Shown: in pieces, positions 12,522 through 24,800 of the stretch
How positions within the stretch are numbered: the first letter of the stretch is position 1
Layout: each line of letters starts with the position of its first letter
From: Combretum micranthum
Taxonomy: Eukaryota > Streptophyta > Magnoliopsida > Myrtales > Combretaceae
Direction: 5' to 3'
Assembly: GCA_024138025.1 (NCBI GenBank)
Contig: JAMXBD010001042.1
Location: 248,001-312,000 of the forward strand
DNA: 64,000 nt
Notes under the pieces: generated by a model
What the model was told of the DNA's origin: nothing
What the model saw: the letters and a program-made list of their open reading frames with translations, nothing else
Database searches by the model: none
Translations under genes and position numbers: made by a program

Positions 12522-12563
12522 TTAGTTAAGATCGAACCAGAGTCTGGTTCGATCTTAACTAAT
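12521..12563. repeat. Perfect 21-bp inverted repeat at the TGA9-like stop codon
   Basis: Left arm 12521-12541 and right arm 12543-12563 are exact reverse complements around the single base at 12542. The left arm starts with the last A of the TAA stop (12519-12521). In RNA it would form a hairpin of about 20 bp at the very start of the 3' UTR. The arms read ATTAGTTAAGATCGAACC and then AGA at the turn. A perfect near-spacerless palindrome of this length is unlikely by chance. It may be a recent inverted duplication, a functional 3' UTR hairpin, or an assembly fold-back artefact. Confidence 0.9.
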
Positions 12564-15066
12564 CAACCCGAGACAACGCCGGTTGTTGAATGATCTCACT
12601 TCGGTTCGATAGATGCCAGCTTGATTTCGCCAAGCAACCACTTTAGGGAGAGCAGATAGGATAATTTTCCTTTTTAAGCTTTTAAAAAGTCACTTTGTTA
12701 CATTACATATCATCTCCTTATTATCTTATATTTATGCTTATCTTTGTAAATGTCAATCAATTCTAAGGTTTATCAGCTATTTATTGTTAATAGAAAGAGC
12801 GTCAAGAGACAATGCGTGGTGAGCAACATATGATTAAATTTTATGCTGTAGATTTTAATTTTATTATCATCAACCATTGGAGGAGGCAAGATGATACATT
12901 GACCCATGAAAAGAGCCAAAGAGGAACTTTAATTAGTTAATAGTTGCTATTTTGGTTTCTCGATATTATATGAAGTATGATATAAAGAGGTTTCCAACGA
13001 GTATAATTTTTTTAAATCAAGTATCAACCTGCTTTCTTTAACTTATTTAAACACCTGTCCATAAAATAATTACCGAATACATGTGAGAACAGCTAAGTTT
13101 GCATTGGTCGAGAGGAAGACTAAATATTGTAATATTTTTATATAATAATAAAATATTTATATATATACAAATTGATTTTCATCTATCTATTTTTAATTGC
13201 AATGTGTTAAATGGTTAATTACTATGTTCTTTTTTCTTTTTTTTTTGTGTTTTAACGACCATGTCTGCATAACTTGCTATGCGTTCTCTCTTTGCAGCTT
13301 TGCCGGTGCAGTCTAGAGAATCGATCTTTGTTTGAACATAATCTAATTAGCCTATTAACGATGGCGTGCTTCTAAAGAATAATGTACGGACGCGACTTGT
13401 TTTCAAAAAGACTGCGAAGGATATATATGAATTTCTAAACTTCATGTTTTACACCTCAGTTAGCTCTGGGAATATAAACAAGTTAATAAACGATATTATA
13501 TCGAATTCGAGTTCGAGCTCAACTTGAAATTACAGAACTTAATCACGATCGAATTTATAATTTTGCTATTGAATTCAATTTAAAGTGATACTTAACGAGT
13601 TTGAGTGGACTATCGACCTCATTGAAACGTGATTTACTATTGAAAATATTTTTTTTTCTTCTAGCTGTGATAGTATTAACATCCAAATTTAACTCAAACA
13701 AATTAATTGAGATTGTAAACTAATAAATATATCAAAGTGATCGGATCAAGTTGGCTTGTTTAACCTAGTTGTACGTCTGTGAAAACAAGAATTTTAACCT
13801 AAACATGGCTGAAACCATAGAATCGATTTCGGTTACCATGTGTATAAAATTAATTAAGCGGATTCTATTCCCATGCATAGGATAAGAACAAAGAGAACTT
13901 GTGATTAATTGGTTGCACCACATGAATAATGCAGTGTTGATGAACCATAATAGTTATGGATCTAGGTGTACCAATACTGCTAGAGACAAATGTGGGTTGC
14001 CGCACTTCATTAACATGAAGTGGTTGTTGACGAAGACTATTATTCGACGAATTTTTTTCCACTATAAAGAAGAAAGGATAAGATGAATAAAAATTGAGAA
14101 ACCGAAACAAATGGATGTACTGCCTTACACATGGGGCATGAATTATTTGTGTTCTAATAAAAGATGACAAGAATTTGAGCACTTGATAATAAGAATCCTT
14201 AACTAGACACAAGTATAGGTTCAACTTTACTTAATCTAATTAGGGTTTTGTTTGGTTTATTGGTTTACTGACAACATGTCGTTGGTTCAGTTCAAACTGT
14301 TTGTCAAGAAACAAATACAGATGAAAAATAAATATTTTTATTTATAAATAGTTTAGACAGATTATTTACAAATCATATATAGATAAAATACAAATACAGA
14401 TAAGATATATATCCATATTCAAATAGATAAGGTGCCATAGTTGTGAATTGTTATCAATTTGTTTACAATTGACTTGGTTCTAGGTCCTTAGACCGGGCAG
14501 TTTTAACTTGTTTAATCCACAATTCTTGAAACCATTGAAAGTGTTTCTCAAATTCACTTTGTTATATTTAAAATCCATTAGATGATTAATTATTGATTAT
14601 TCACTCATTCAAGTACAGCAATAAATAATTTCTTCTTTTACTTGGAGAATCACACGGGAGAAATCCTTCATTTATAGGGAAATATAATATTGGAATAAAT
14701 AGGGTAAGGACTAGAATATAATACAACAAAATAATTGAAATGTGCAACTTATGGCAACTTTGTGGTATTATATATTTTCCACACTTCATAATTTTACTAG
14801 CATGGCCATCATCCGTAGTGCAATCACAATCACTATTTCTTAATACTTGCATATTGCATTGAAGTAATCATTATATCATCTTTCTTTCTTCTTTAGCTAT
14901 TAAAATAGGTAAATGCCATTAAACAAAACTTAAGAGTTCGATGGCATTTTGAAGGTAAAAATAACTTTTCTATTAAATTTATTTCAATAATAGTGCAATA
15001 AAGTAACATATTTGAAATTATGGAGTAATGAATTGAAAATATTCATAGCTAAATACGCTATCAATA
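12564..15066. other. Intergenic DNA downstream of the TGA9-like gene
   Basis: The first 200-300 bp are probably TGA9-like 3' UTR. The remainder is AT-rich without a recognised gene. The longest open frame (13865-14224, - strand, 119 codons) has no recognisable domain, codon pattern or splice context, and I treat it as chance. Confidence 0.5.
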
Positions 15067-15074
15067 TTTCCATC

Positions 15075-15652
15075 TAGGGATGCAACAAGGGAAGATTTGA
15101 GACGGGTCATTTAGAAACCCGATTACTTCAGTTATGGTGGAATCAAATGAATAATAAATATCAAATTTACGAAGAAGATAGGGCTAACTAAGGTTGAATA
15201 GTTAGGAAGTTCAAAGGTTTTGAATTGCAACATGCCCTTTCCAAACTAGCTTAACAACCTATGAACAATTATAGTTCACTATGAATGAAAAATGCTATAA
15301 ATTTAAATGAAGGTAAGGATGGAGTGTCAAATCAATAGAGAAAAATTAGAAAGTAATAATAAAGGGAAGTTATTTATGTAACTTAAATTTCAACATAATA
15401 AACCCTAAATTGCACTATTTTACAAGGCCAAAAAAAAATTATCTTAAGATCACGAATTGATAGAATCTTATAGTTGGCTCATGATTTAGCAATCATAACT
15501 CCTCTCATAAATTATTCTTTTGAGAAAACTAATGCAATAAATGGAGTAAAAAACCTATCTACTGGGGGTAATATTTCTATAATAAAAAAAAATTATTTTG
15601 TGTGGTAAGATATTAAGATTCCGCAGTAACAACCCACCCGGTTGCATCCCTA
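15075..15652. mobile_element. Non-autonomous hAT element, 578 bp
   Basis: Ends are inverted: TAGGGATGCAAC at the left, GTTGCATCCCTA at the right (12 bp perfect). The element is flanked by a perfect 8-bp target duplication TTTCCATC (15067-15074 and 15653-15660). TAGGG-type termini plus an 8-bp duplication are diagnostic of the hAT superfamily. Non-coding inside, so it depended on a transposase elsewhere. The perfect duplication suggests a fairly recent insertion. Confidence 0.88.
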
Positions 15653-15660
15653 TTTCCATC

Positions 15661-18231
15661 TAGCTACCCATATCAATTAGATGTAAGTATTCACCATCTC
15701 CATCTTCAACAAGTTTTCTCTATCCCAAAATCTGCTCCTCTTTAGTGGCTTGCTCAAACTCCCACATCAATCATATATTTCGTTAAGTGGTACAAATGAT
15801 CAAGAAGGTTACTAAGATGGAGTGGATTGTTAATCGGTACAAATGATTAAGAAAGTTACTAAAGTGGAGTGGACTAGCAAGATGAAGAAAGTTCATGGAA
15901 AATAGGAATAAAGAGCACTTAAACCTAATCAATACATGGAAGTATACGGAAAAGAGATAGTAATAGTGATTACAAAACAAATTTACATCTAAATACGCTC
16001 CATGCATTCCACCATAACTTTGTACGTAATGTACATTGGTAGAAGTAAAATTAGCTTCATCAAAGTTATCCTTGTCTTCCTTCTTTAATCCTTAACCCTT
16101 GTATTCTACCCCATGCCATACATTTGCCTTAGCATCTTAACATTTAAGAAAAATTTACAAGTAACTTTAATTAGAAGGGAAAAATGACTCGATGGATGTC
16201 CTAACCCCTATCATGACTCAACATCATTGTCTAGGGATGAGTAGCAAAACTTTGTGGCGAAACAGTGGATTAGACCACCACGACCGAGTAAGGATGTATA
16301 TACACGAGCCATATTTTATGGAGTAAAATAAGTTATTTTTATAGTCTAACAATTATTTAAGATTGATCAATATCACTATAATCAATTAATTTAAAGGTAT
16401 AAGTTTGTAAATTTTGTGTGGATTGGATTAATTTGTAGTTTAGGACTTAAGTTAAAACCTTTCAACAAAACAATTTAATTGAAAAAGCGTTTAAAGCAGC
16501 AATTTTATTCTAAATACGGAAAATGTCATATCTAGTACATGAATTTTGTATAAAAATTCAGTTTAATACTCAAATTTTAAATAATCAATGTAGTACCTAA
16601 TTAAAATACCCCATCCTAGTAATGATATATATACACAATACTACATATTTTATGAAAGCAAAAAAAAAAAAGTTACGTTTATAGTGTTTTAACAATTATT
16701 TGAGACTGGTCCACATCACTATAATTATTTAATTTAAAATATGAGCTTATAAGTTTGATGTGGATATAATTTTTTATTATCTAATAATGATACCCTTCAT
16801 CTTTAGTTTAGGATTTTATTTTAAATCTTTCCAAGGGGACAATTTAATTGAATAAGAGCCTATTATTCTATATATCAAGATAATAAGATTTTCGCCACAA
16901 TACTATCATTTAATTTAAAAATATAAAATTGTTGATTTAGTCATCCATTATAGTAGTACTGGCGTGTAGTCTCACCTAAAATAGTCAATTATATAATATA
17001 GCAGGTGGGAGGAATTATTTTTTCAGATACACAAAGGACGAGACGAATATATTTGTTTTATAAATACATATTCATTATTGATGCATGTCTCGACTATATA
17101 AATGTAGCAATATATAGAAAAATATCATCAAGTAACAGAACCAATGACATATTATTTATGGGTATTTGGTATTCCTATATTATTATGCAACCAAATGAGG
17201 ATGGATTGTCTGTTTAATTGGTCTTAGTTTTTGGTATCTTTTTTTGTCATTTTCAAATAAACTTAATATATAGATAGATATGAAAAATAGATATTTTTAT
17301 TTTTAAATAAATCCAACAAATTAAATATAATCAGCAGTATGATAAAAATGAAAATCATACAATCCAAACAAACCCAAAAACGTAACTGATTGGTAGAAAT
17401 TATTAGGTTTAACCATTCACACCCAATGACTAAAAAGTGCAAAAGTTATATATACACACATATATATATATATGCATATTCGTATGCCTATAGTATTATG
17501 TTGTCAACTTATTGTCCCAGCAAAAATAAATACATGTTATGTATGAAATGATAATTTCTTTTATTATTTCAGGTATCTTTTTATTTTTCTAATTTATTTA
17601 ACGCGTGACTTGTTAAAAAAAAAATATATTAGCAAAGACAACAAATTCCAATCCACAAAAATAACTACTCTATTACAGTAGAACTGAACGCCATTTCAAT
17701 ATGCTTTATGCTAAATACAGAACCCTAGAAAGTGTCTTTTATAGAATTCAATTCTCAAATTGCCCTTTACAAACAAAGTCTATGGTTTTTTTTTTTTTTT
17801 TAATGCCAGCTTCTTTCTTTCTTTCTTTCCTTAAAAAAAATTAATTAATGAGAAGCTCTCTAGATGTGAGGATTGACTTTTAAGTTGCTTGATAAAGCAT
17901 CCGAAAGAAAAATCCAAAATCGATTTTGGATTCCACAAGATGAAGAAATATCAGTTATTTAAAGTCATAGGCCTTATTTTGTGGCGTAATCCAAAGCGCT
18001 AAATCTGATTTGATTTGCTGATTTATTAGTCAATATCTTAGACATCCATGCTTTTGTAAAAGGCCAAAGAATGGGGACTCATTTTGACAAATATAATACA
18101 TCACATCTATATATATTCGTTTCCATTTTATCAAAAGACAATCCAAAATCATTGTTGTTCTCATTTGGAAAAATGCTTCAAATATTTTCGTGAACATTAA
18201 CGTGTAAATTCTAAATTCAAGTGATAGTATC
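15661..18231. other. Intergenic, AT-rich, no gene seen
   Basis: No protein-like ORF or RNA gene recognised. It includes blocks similar to the ends of short dispersed transposons (around 16500-16640 and 17220-17350), a TA run at about 17460-17473 and a CTTT run at about 17811-17830. Confidence 0.5.
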
Positions 18232-18386
18232 GAGAGTTTTTATGGTATCGTGATCATTTAACCATTAAAATAAATATAATAATTAAAATATTAATTATTT
18301 TAGTAATTCAATCATGGTTGTGCATGGTGTGAGCCGTTGAATTTCGGTTCTATTAAAATTAATAATGAGACCACAAAATTTTCTAT
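18232..18386. mobile_element. MITE copy 2, same family as 7106-7287
   Basis: Starts GAGAGTTTTTATGGTATCG and ends in the near inverted counterpart (AGAAAATTTTGTGGTCTC read inward from the right). The AT-rich core is nearly identical to the copy in the TGA9-like intron. Non-coding and about 155 bp long. Confidence 0.65.
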
Positions 18387-19701
18387 GATCTTTAGTTATT
18401 CTTTTCATTAAATAACCCAATTCGATTGGCTATTGTTCAAATCACTTGGGCTCTTTGTTGAATGTGAGTAGGATCACTTAGTTATACTTCATAAATGGGA
18501 AAATGAGCATCATGAGAACACATATCGCAATCAAAAGGACCATCTAGAGGCAGAATTAATGGCAAATATTATTTAAAATAACAGTTATTGCAGTTGGTAC
18601 TCCTATGATAGCTAGGCTTAGTAGGTATGCTCTTTTATAGTTCATACTTTATATAAAGTTCATTCCTCTAATAGCATATCTAATAAATGGATGAACTAAG
18701 TTTAATATATAAAAACTAAAAAATTAGATGTAACAAGTCGAAACGAACAGTTATCAACTCAGTTAAAACATAGAGAACTTAATTAAATTATTACCTAAAC
18801 ATAAAAAATCAAATGGTTTTTTTTTTTTTTAAATGAAGGACTTGATTGAATTTCAATATAAATTATAGAGTTAAATTAACAATTACTTAAATAGTACTAT
18901 CAAAAAGGAAAAAGAAAAAAGCATAGAAAAAGAAAAACCTGATGAATGCCATAAAGAGACAAAATTGAAAAGATTTGCAATCCTTCTTTATTCTTTTTTT
19001 TTTCCCCAATAAAATTAGTCAGGACAATATTTAATTGAAATGAAATAAACAATGGACCTGACCTACATGCTCATCTCTCGCTGATTATTAATTACAACTT
19101 CTGTTGTTGCATGGATTTGTTGGTGGCGTGTAAACTTTTTATTTAAAATTCTTCTTATTTATATCTTTTTTAACTTTAAGCTATACCCCACTTTTGTGTC
19201 CATTTCGAAAATAAAAATCCAAATAAAAAGTTGGCATTGTCAACATGGGCCAGCATGTCTTTGAGTCCATCCCCATTGTATTATTACAAAAGCTTTGATG
19301 CAGATTCTTTCAAACTTTCTATCTCAAACGTGTTCTAATCAGTTATTTTCTATCAGATTAATTTTTTTTTTTATTGATAAGAATAGACTCGAGATAGAAA
19401 GTTTGCTATTGAGAATATAAATGAAATATTCATGTACAATTCGATGATAAAGGCATTTGTATCATTAGTATAATTGGCAAGACTCCTTTATGATTAGGTT
19501 TTCAATTGATGTATCAAAAATTAAGGGCAACAACTTATTTGGCTGTTTTCGTCACTACTTTATATGTTGGAAAGCAACTTTGAGGAGATGAGGAAGTCCA
19601 TACTTTAATATAAATAAGGAGCATTAGAGGGAAAAGAAATTAAAAAACAACAACAACTGGATCCTCTTGATTAGGTCCTTTTTTATTTTGGCCTCCTCAT
19701 T
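18387..19701. other. Intergenic, AT-rich, no gene seen
   Basis: Poly-A and poly-T tracts and several low-complexity runs. No ORF with protein character, no structured RNA recognised. Confidence 0.5.
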
Positions 19702-19706
19702 AAGAT

Positions 19707-20164
19707 TAACGTTTTGTTTGGATTAGGTGAAGTCTAATGAAAGTGAGGGAAAGAAAGCAAAATAGGGTGAAATTGTTGTGTTTGATAATTTTTTTGGAAG
19801 AGAAATGAAAAGATGTGAAGAGTAGTGGAAAGAAACTTGGAGCCATAAAATTTCCATCCAATTTTGGGATGAAAGGGGATGAGAAAAAAGGAAATTTAAG
19901 GAAATAAAAAAATACCCTTTATTTGAAATGGCAACTGCTATTATATTATAGTGTAAAGGATATATTAGTCTATTTCCATATTTTCTTTCCTTTCTTTTCA
20001 TTACAATTTGATTTATCAAACATAAGAAAAAACAATTATTTCCTTTCGTTTCCAGCTTGGATATCCAAACAATGATAAAAGTTATTTTCCTTTTATTTCA
20101 TTTCCTTTCACTTCTTTTCTGCAGCTTTCACTTTTGATAAGAATTTTGCCAAACACAGCGTAAG
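19707..20164. mobile_element. MITE with ACGTTTTGTTTGG-type ends
   Basis: Left end TAACGTTTTGTTTGGA and right end CCAAACACAGCGTAAG form an imperfect inverted repeat (ACGYTKTGTTTGG). Between them is purine-rich, then pyrimidine-rich DNA (GGAAAGAAA-type versus TTTCCTTTC-type) that could fold back. A block with similar content and a CCAAACACAGCAT end occurs at about 30210-30530. Superfamily not determined. Confidence 0.5.
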
Positions 20165-21600
20165 TTAAACAGCTCCATTTGCCCATATAGATATAAACTA
20201 TAATAGTAAAGTGCCTTTATAGTATATAATAAACTTTAATGGCTTGTGTTATGGCATCGCTGGAACTTGTTGAATCAGTATGGTTGGACAAGTTCTAAGA
20301 TATAGATTTTGTATATCTAGATAGGTTTGATTTCAACTAGGATAAAATATGACATCGTGCTTATCCTAGAACGTATCATTTATTGAAACGTACACATATA
20401 TAATAGGTTTTAATTTCTAAGTCTTTCTCTATATGTACAAGAAACCTTATATATAATTAAAATTTCATAAAGAGATACGACTGAGAAATATAATTGAGAT
20501 GGGTCAACATGGTTGGAGACAATACTAAAGGGAAATTGTTTCTCATGTAGACTTTACTTTATAACGTCCACACTGGTTTTGGATGTCTACCAATCCTATA
20601 TAGAAAATTACCTAGATACAAATCATAGAAATTTGATTATCAAAACCAATAAAAAATCACATCTAAGACTTGTGATATTGTTTTTAATAAATGAATGACA
20701 TGTTTAATATGCGATTTTAAATATTTAATATATCACAAAATCTAATATTAAACATGCGATTTTCTATAAGCAAAAATTAAAACTGCATCTTTAATATGAT
20801 TTACAATAAATAGAAAATTTCTTTATTTATGCAAAATTCGCATATAAGGCATACGACATTCATAAAGAAAAAAAAGATATAATCGCATCCCATACATACA
20901 ATATTATGTAATTGATACTTGTAAAAATAATTTTTCAACGAATCAATAAACCAACAATTTTTTCGGTTTTGGTATGTCAATTACGTGTAGTATTGTATAA
21001 CTGTTACATTCTAAAACACAACCAACACATCATTATCCGAGAGTCAATATTAGTTTAAAGTAGTGGTAGGGTTACAGTGGATATGGAAGAAAAGAAAGGA
21101 TCGAAGTGAGGAACGAATAGGGCTCAGCAAACCCTTAATTGTGTAAGAGGCCCTAAGGAAAAGAATTGATAGATAGCCGTTGGAGCATATCAACTGATAA
21201 CCAACTTGATGAGCATGTCAAATTCCAAGTGTTCCTCTTTCTATAGACCGGCTTGATGGTTCCCTACCACCCCTTACTATCATGATCAGGAGATTGATCA
21301 AATGCATAAATAAATAATCACTCATTGACACACCAGAAATATGAAACCAGAAGCACATGTTATAAAATAGTAAATAAAGTGAGAAGTATAAAATCCATAT
21401 CATGATAGAACACAAAATATGAAGGATGGTTCCAGCAGACCATCAGCTCCATTCTGTCACACTATCGGACCAAACGCCGGATCCCCACATACAATAAGCC
21501 TTTCTCCAGGAAACCAGTGATTCACAGTTCTTATACAATTTAATATGGTTAAAAGGAAAAAGGAAGTTCCATAAATGCGGATCAATAAAAATCCATTCTT
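20165..21600. other. Intergenic to 3' flank of the - strand gene
   Basis: No gene recognised. The last few hundred bases may be 3' UTR or terminator of the - strand gene ending at 21814. 20660-20830 contains repeated ATGCGATTTTAAA-like words of unknown origin. Confidence 0.45.
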
Positions 21601-21813
21601 AATAATCACTCAAGCATATTTGTTGAACACTTTGTTCAATTGGCATCACTTAAATTATCAACATTAAATCGTACAGACAAAAATGGGATAACAGAAAATG
21701 GAAAATGAGCTTGCCTTCGAAATTTGTTTGACAGGACTACACTAGCATTACGGACCAATTGCTTGGGTATTCCGTTGATGACACCAATGTGAGTATTAAA
21801 AATGAATAATTGG

Positions 21814-24800
21814 TTACAGGAGCATGAAGTCGTCCCATGGAGGTACTTCAAGACCAACTGAATCATAATCTTGCACACCATCATCTTCAAAATTCAAGAA
21901 GTTGCTAAAATCCTGGTTACTATCAAGCCCAAAGTTGACAAGATCCATGTGTTCATCGCCATCTTTAGATGGATCAAATGGTATATTATTAACTGCCAAT
22001 GCTTGACTACCAGGCCTACTAGCTGTATTTGATGAATCCAAAAACTCATGACCACCCTTTCTGGAATTTAGATGCTGGTTATTCTTCTGCTTAGCCTTTA
22101 CTTTTGATTTTCGTTCCATTTTACCATTATTGTCTTTCTCGCTTCTCTTCCCCTTTACTCCACCAAGTGAAGGATTCTCAACAATGCTTGCTCCTCTAGA
22201 GGAAGTGCAACCAACATCATCAATCAGTAACTCCCTCTTCTTTCCTCTGTGTGATATCGAGGCAACCTTGGCACCGGGCAGATCAGATGAGAGATTGCTG
22301 ATATTCTCACCATGAGAATCATATCGGTCAAATGAGCTAGATACAGCACCTGCAGCAGTGGCATTACAAAGATAATCCTTAGTTAAATTGCCTTGCATCC
22401 ATAAAGGATCATGAATTGAGAGGAAAAACAAAAGAGGAAACTGCGCTCATCGAGCCCAACAGGGAGTAGACTCTGATACGTACCTGACCCCCTAGCCTCT
22501 GGTTGATGGTTAAAATTCTCAAGGCATGTGTTACTGGCTGTACCAGAGCCAACACAATCAACAGACTTAGCATCATTTTTACTGGTAGGTGGACAGAAGA
22601 GGACTTCCTGAAGTGCAGGTTCACAAAAGCTACTAATGCCTGTAGCTTCAAACTTTTGATATCTTTGAAGTGTCCGCTTGATAAAAGCCAATGCTACTTG
22701 CTTGGAAACCTTGCGCATTGAACTTTTTGATGCATTACTACCCCGGCAATACTGCAGAAAAAACATGCTGCAGATTAGCAATCAAAGCTGAGGGAAGTAA
22801 CCGACAATCTTTCTCACAGCTGTTAAAGAATGTCAACGCAGTTGACCATATACTTTTTAAAATCAAAATATCAAAGATGCACACATATCAATCTTTCCAA
22901 CCAAATACAATCAGGTATTCAAAATGATATGACTAATTATGACTGAAAAAAAATTAGAGCCAATCAATTCACAAGCTTATAAGACAAAAACCAATAAACA
23001 AACATAAAAGCAATAGAAATATTCAAAGAATAACTAACACAGGCAGGTTTCAGCCCTATCAGTAAGACCAACTAAAAAGAAATTGCTAAAAACAAGCAAT
23101 AGATACATCCAGTAGGATCAGTGGGATGCTCCATGTAGAAATGGAAGTTGTAGATTGCCTCAATTCATCACTCTTGAGATATATCAGCTTTCTAATCTCT
23201 ACAACCTGCTATCCCTGACATTCAAAACTCCACTTCCTATTATCCAGAGTCCACTTACTAGCTTTCCCATTATACCTGACTTAATTTGTTAATACAAAGC
23301 TTCAAGGTCACACATGAAAACAATATGGTGCAATTGATCTCTCTCAACTCAAGGGGAGACATTCTGGATATGATGGGACCTAAGTCCACTTGGACACAGA
23401 GACAAAATATCTATGAAGTTCAATTTGAAATTCATTAGAGGATGAGGTAGGAGGATATATTTATGAAGACATGGCATATTTGCTAACTATAGGGAGTCCA
23501 TTTACAATATCTATGACACGCTGACTGGGAGCAAATCTCATGCGACATTCCAGCTTAACGGTGAGATATCTAAGGTTCTAAGACAAGTTATTGTTAGATA
23601 GCCAAGGGTCTCCAATGATAAAAGCCCAGCGAAGATTGGTAACAGTGTTGATCCAGTATCTAGATCTAGAGCAGACTATCCATGCAACATGTGAATTTTG
23701 ATGGATGTGTGAATTACTGTGTAAATTGGACTGGAGAATTCCCTCAAATGAAACAATGGTGTTACTCAATATAGTTATCCATGGAAGGAAAAAACATACA
23801 AAAGTAGACCGTTATTTGGTTGAACGAAAATGCTGAAATAAATTACATTATTTTATGACTTTGCATTCAAAAACACCTAGCGTCTTCATTACAAACATTT
23901 TGTGAGTAGATGTGAGTCTGTTTCTAATAAAGTATGTCAAGGAAGCTTCAAGGGTAGGTAATATTTTATTGAACAAAAACAAGGGTAAGTAAACCTCTAG
24001 GCTTTTTTAGGTAATAGAGGCCGAACACCTTAGTTGAGCTGGTTACATCCCAAGCAAGCAAGCAGCAAACTACAAACCCAGGTAAAAACTGCTTACACGA
24101 AGTTGTGTGGTCCACAAAAGTGTACGGTTCATGACATTGAATCTATGAGCCCTTGCAATTCACCATGTCGATGACTAATTCCCAAAAGTTTTGGCATTTA
24201 TGTCAACCACATTAGGCTAGATAATTTTTATTTTGGCTTAACTTAAGTGTGTATTAAAATTACCACAAAAATGTCTTCGTTGTGCCTCTAAATGATACTT
24301 CATATACACATAAAGACGGTATCTCATTTTACCTTCAAAATTCTACAATTTCATGTCCTCTCAATAAGTTAAAAAAAAGAAAGATTAATGGAAGCCTGAT
24401 TCTTCATAGGGAATTTAAAAAAATAAATAATAAATAAATAAATTACCATTCTCTTCTTGTAAGCCATCTCTATGAGCTGATTCATGGCAGTCTCTTCAAC
24501 TTTCCTGAAAATTGACATGCGTCTTCTTTACCCCAAAGATGGAAAAGAAATAAAAGTAACTGATTATTGAGTCATCAAGAATTTTACCGTCTTTCTGCAT
24601 CTGCTGCATTTGTAAGCACAACATCGAGTTTTCCCAAATTCTTCCTTTTTTTTGTAACCTGTTATTAAGCAGGTATTATTAAAAATCATTGGACAAAAAT
24701 TTTAGAAGAACCATAAATGAGAATAATACAGACACCAACAAATAAAGAGCTTTACGAGACAAGTCCATGAAAAATAAGCAGAGAGTATTCACTAAGTAGG

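Noticed and set aside
13865..14224. 119-codon open frame on the - strand
   Set aside because: No recognisable motif, no splice context, AT-driven composition, and an overlapping open frame on the other strand. Likely chance.
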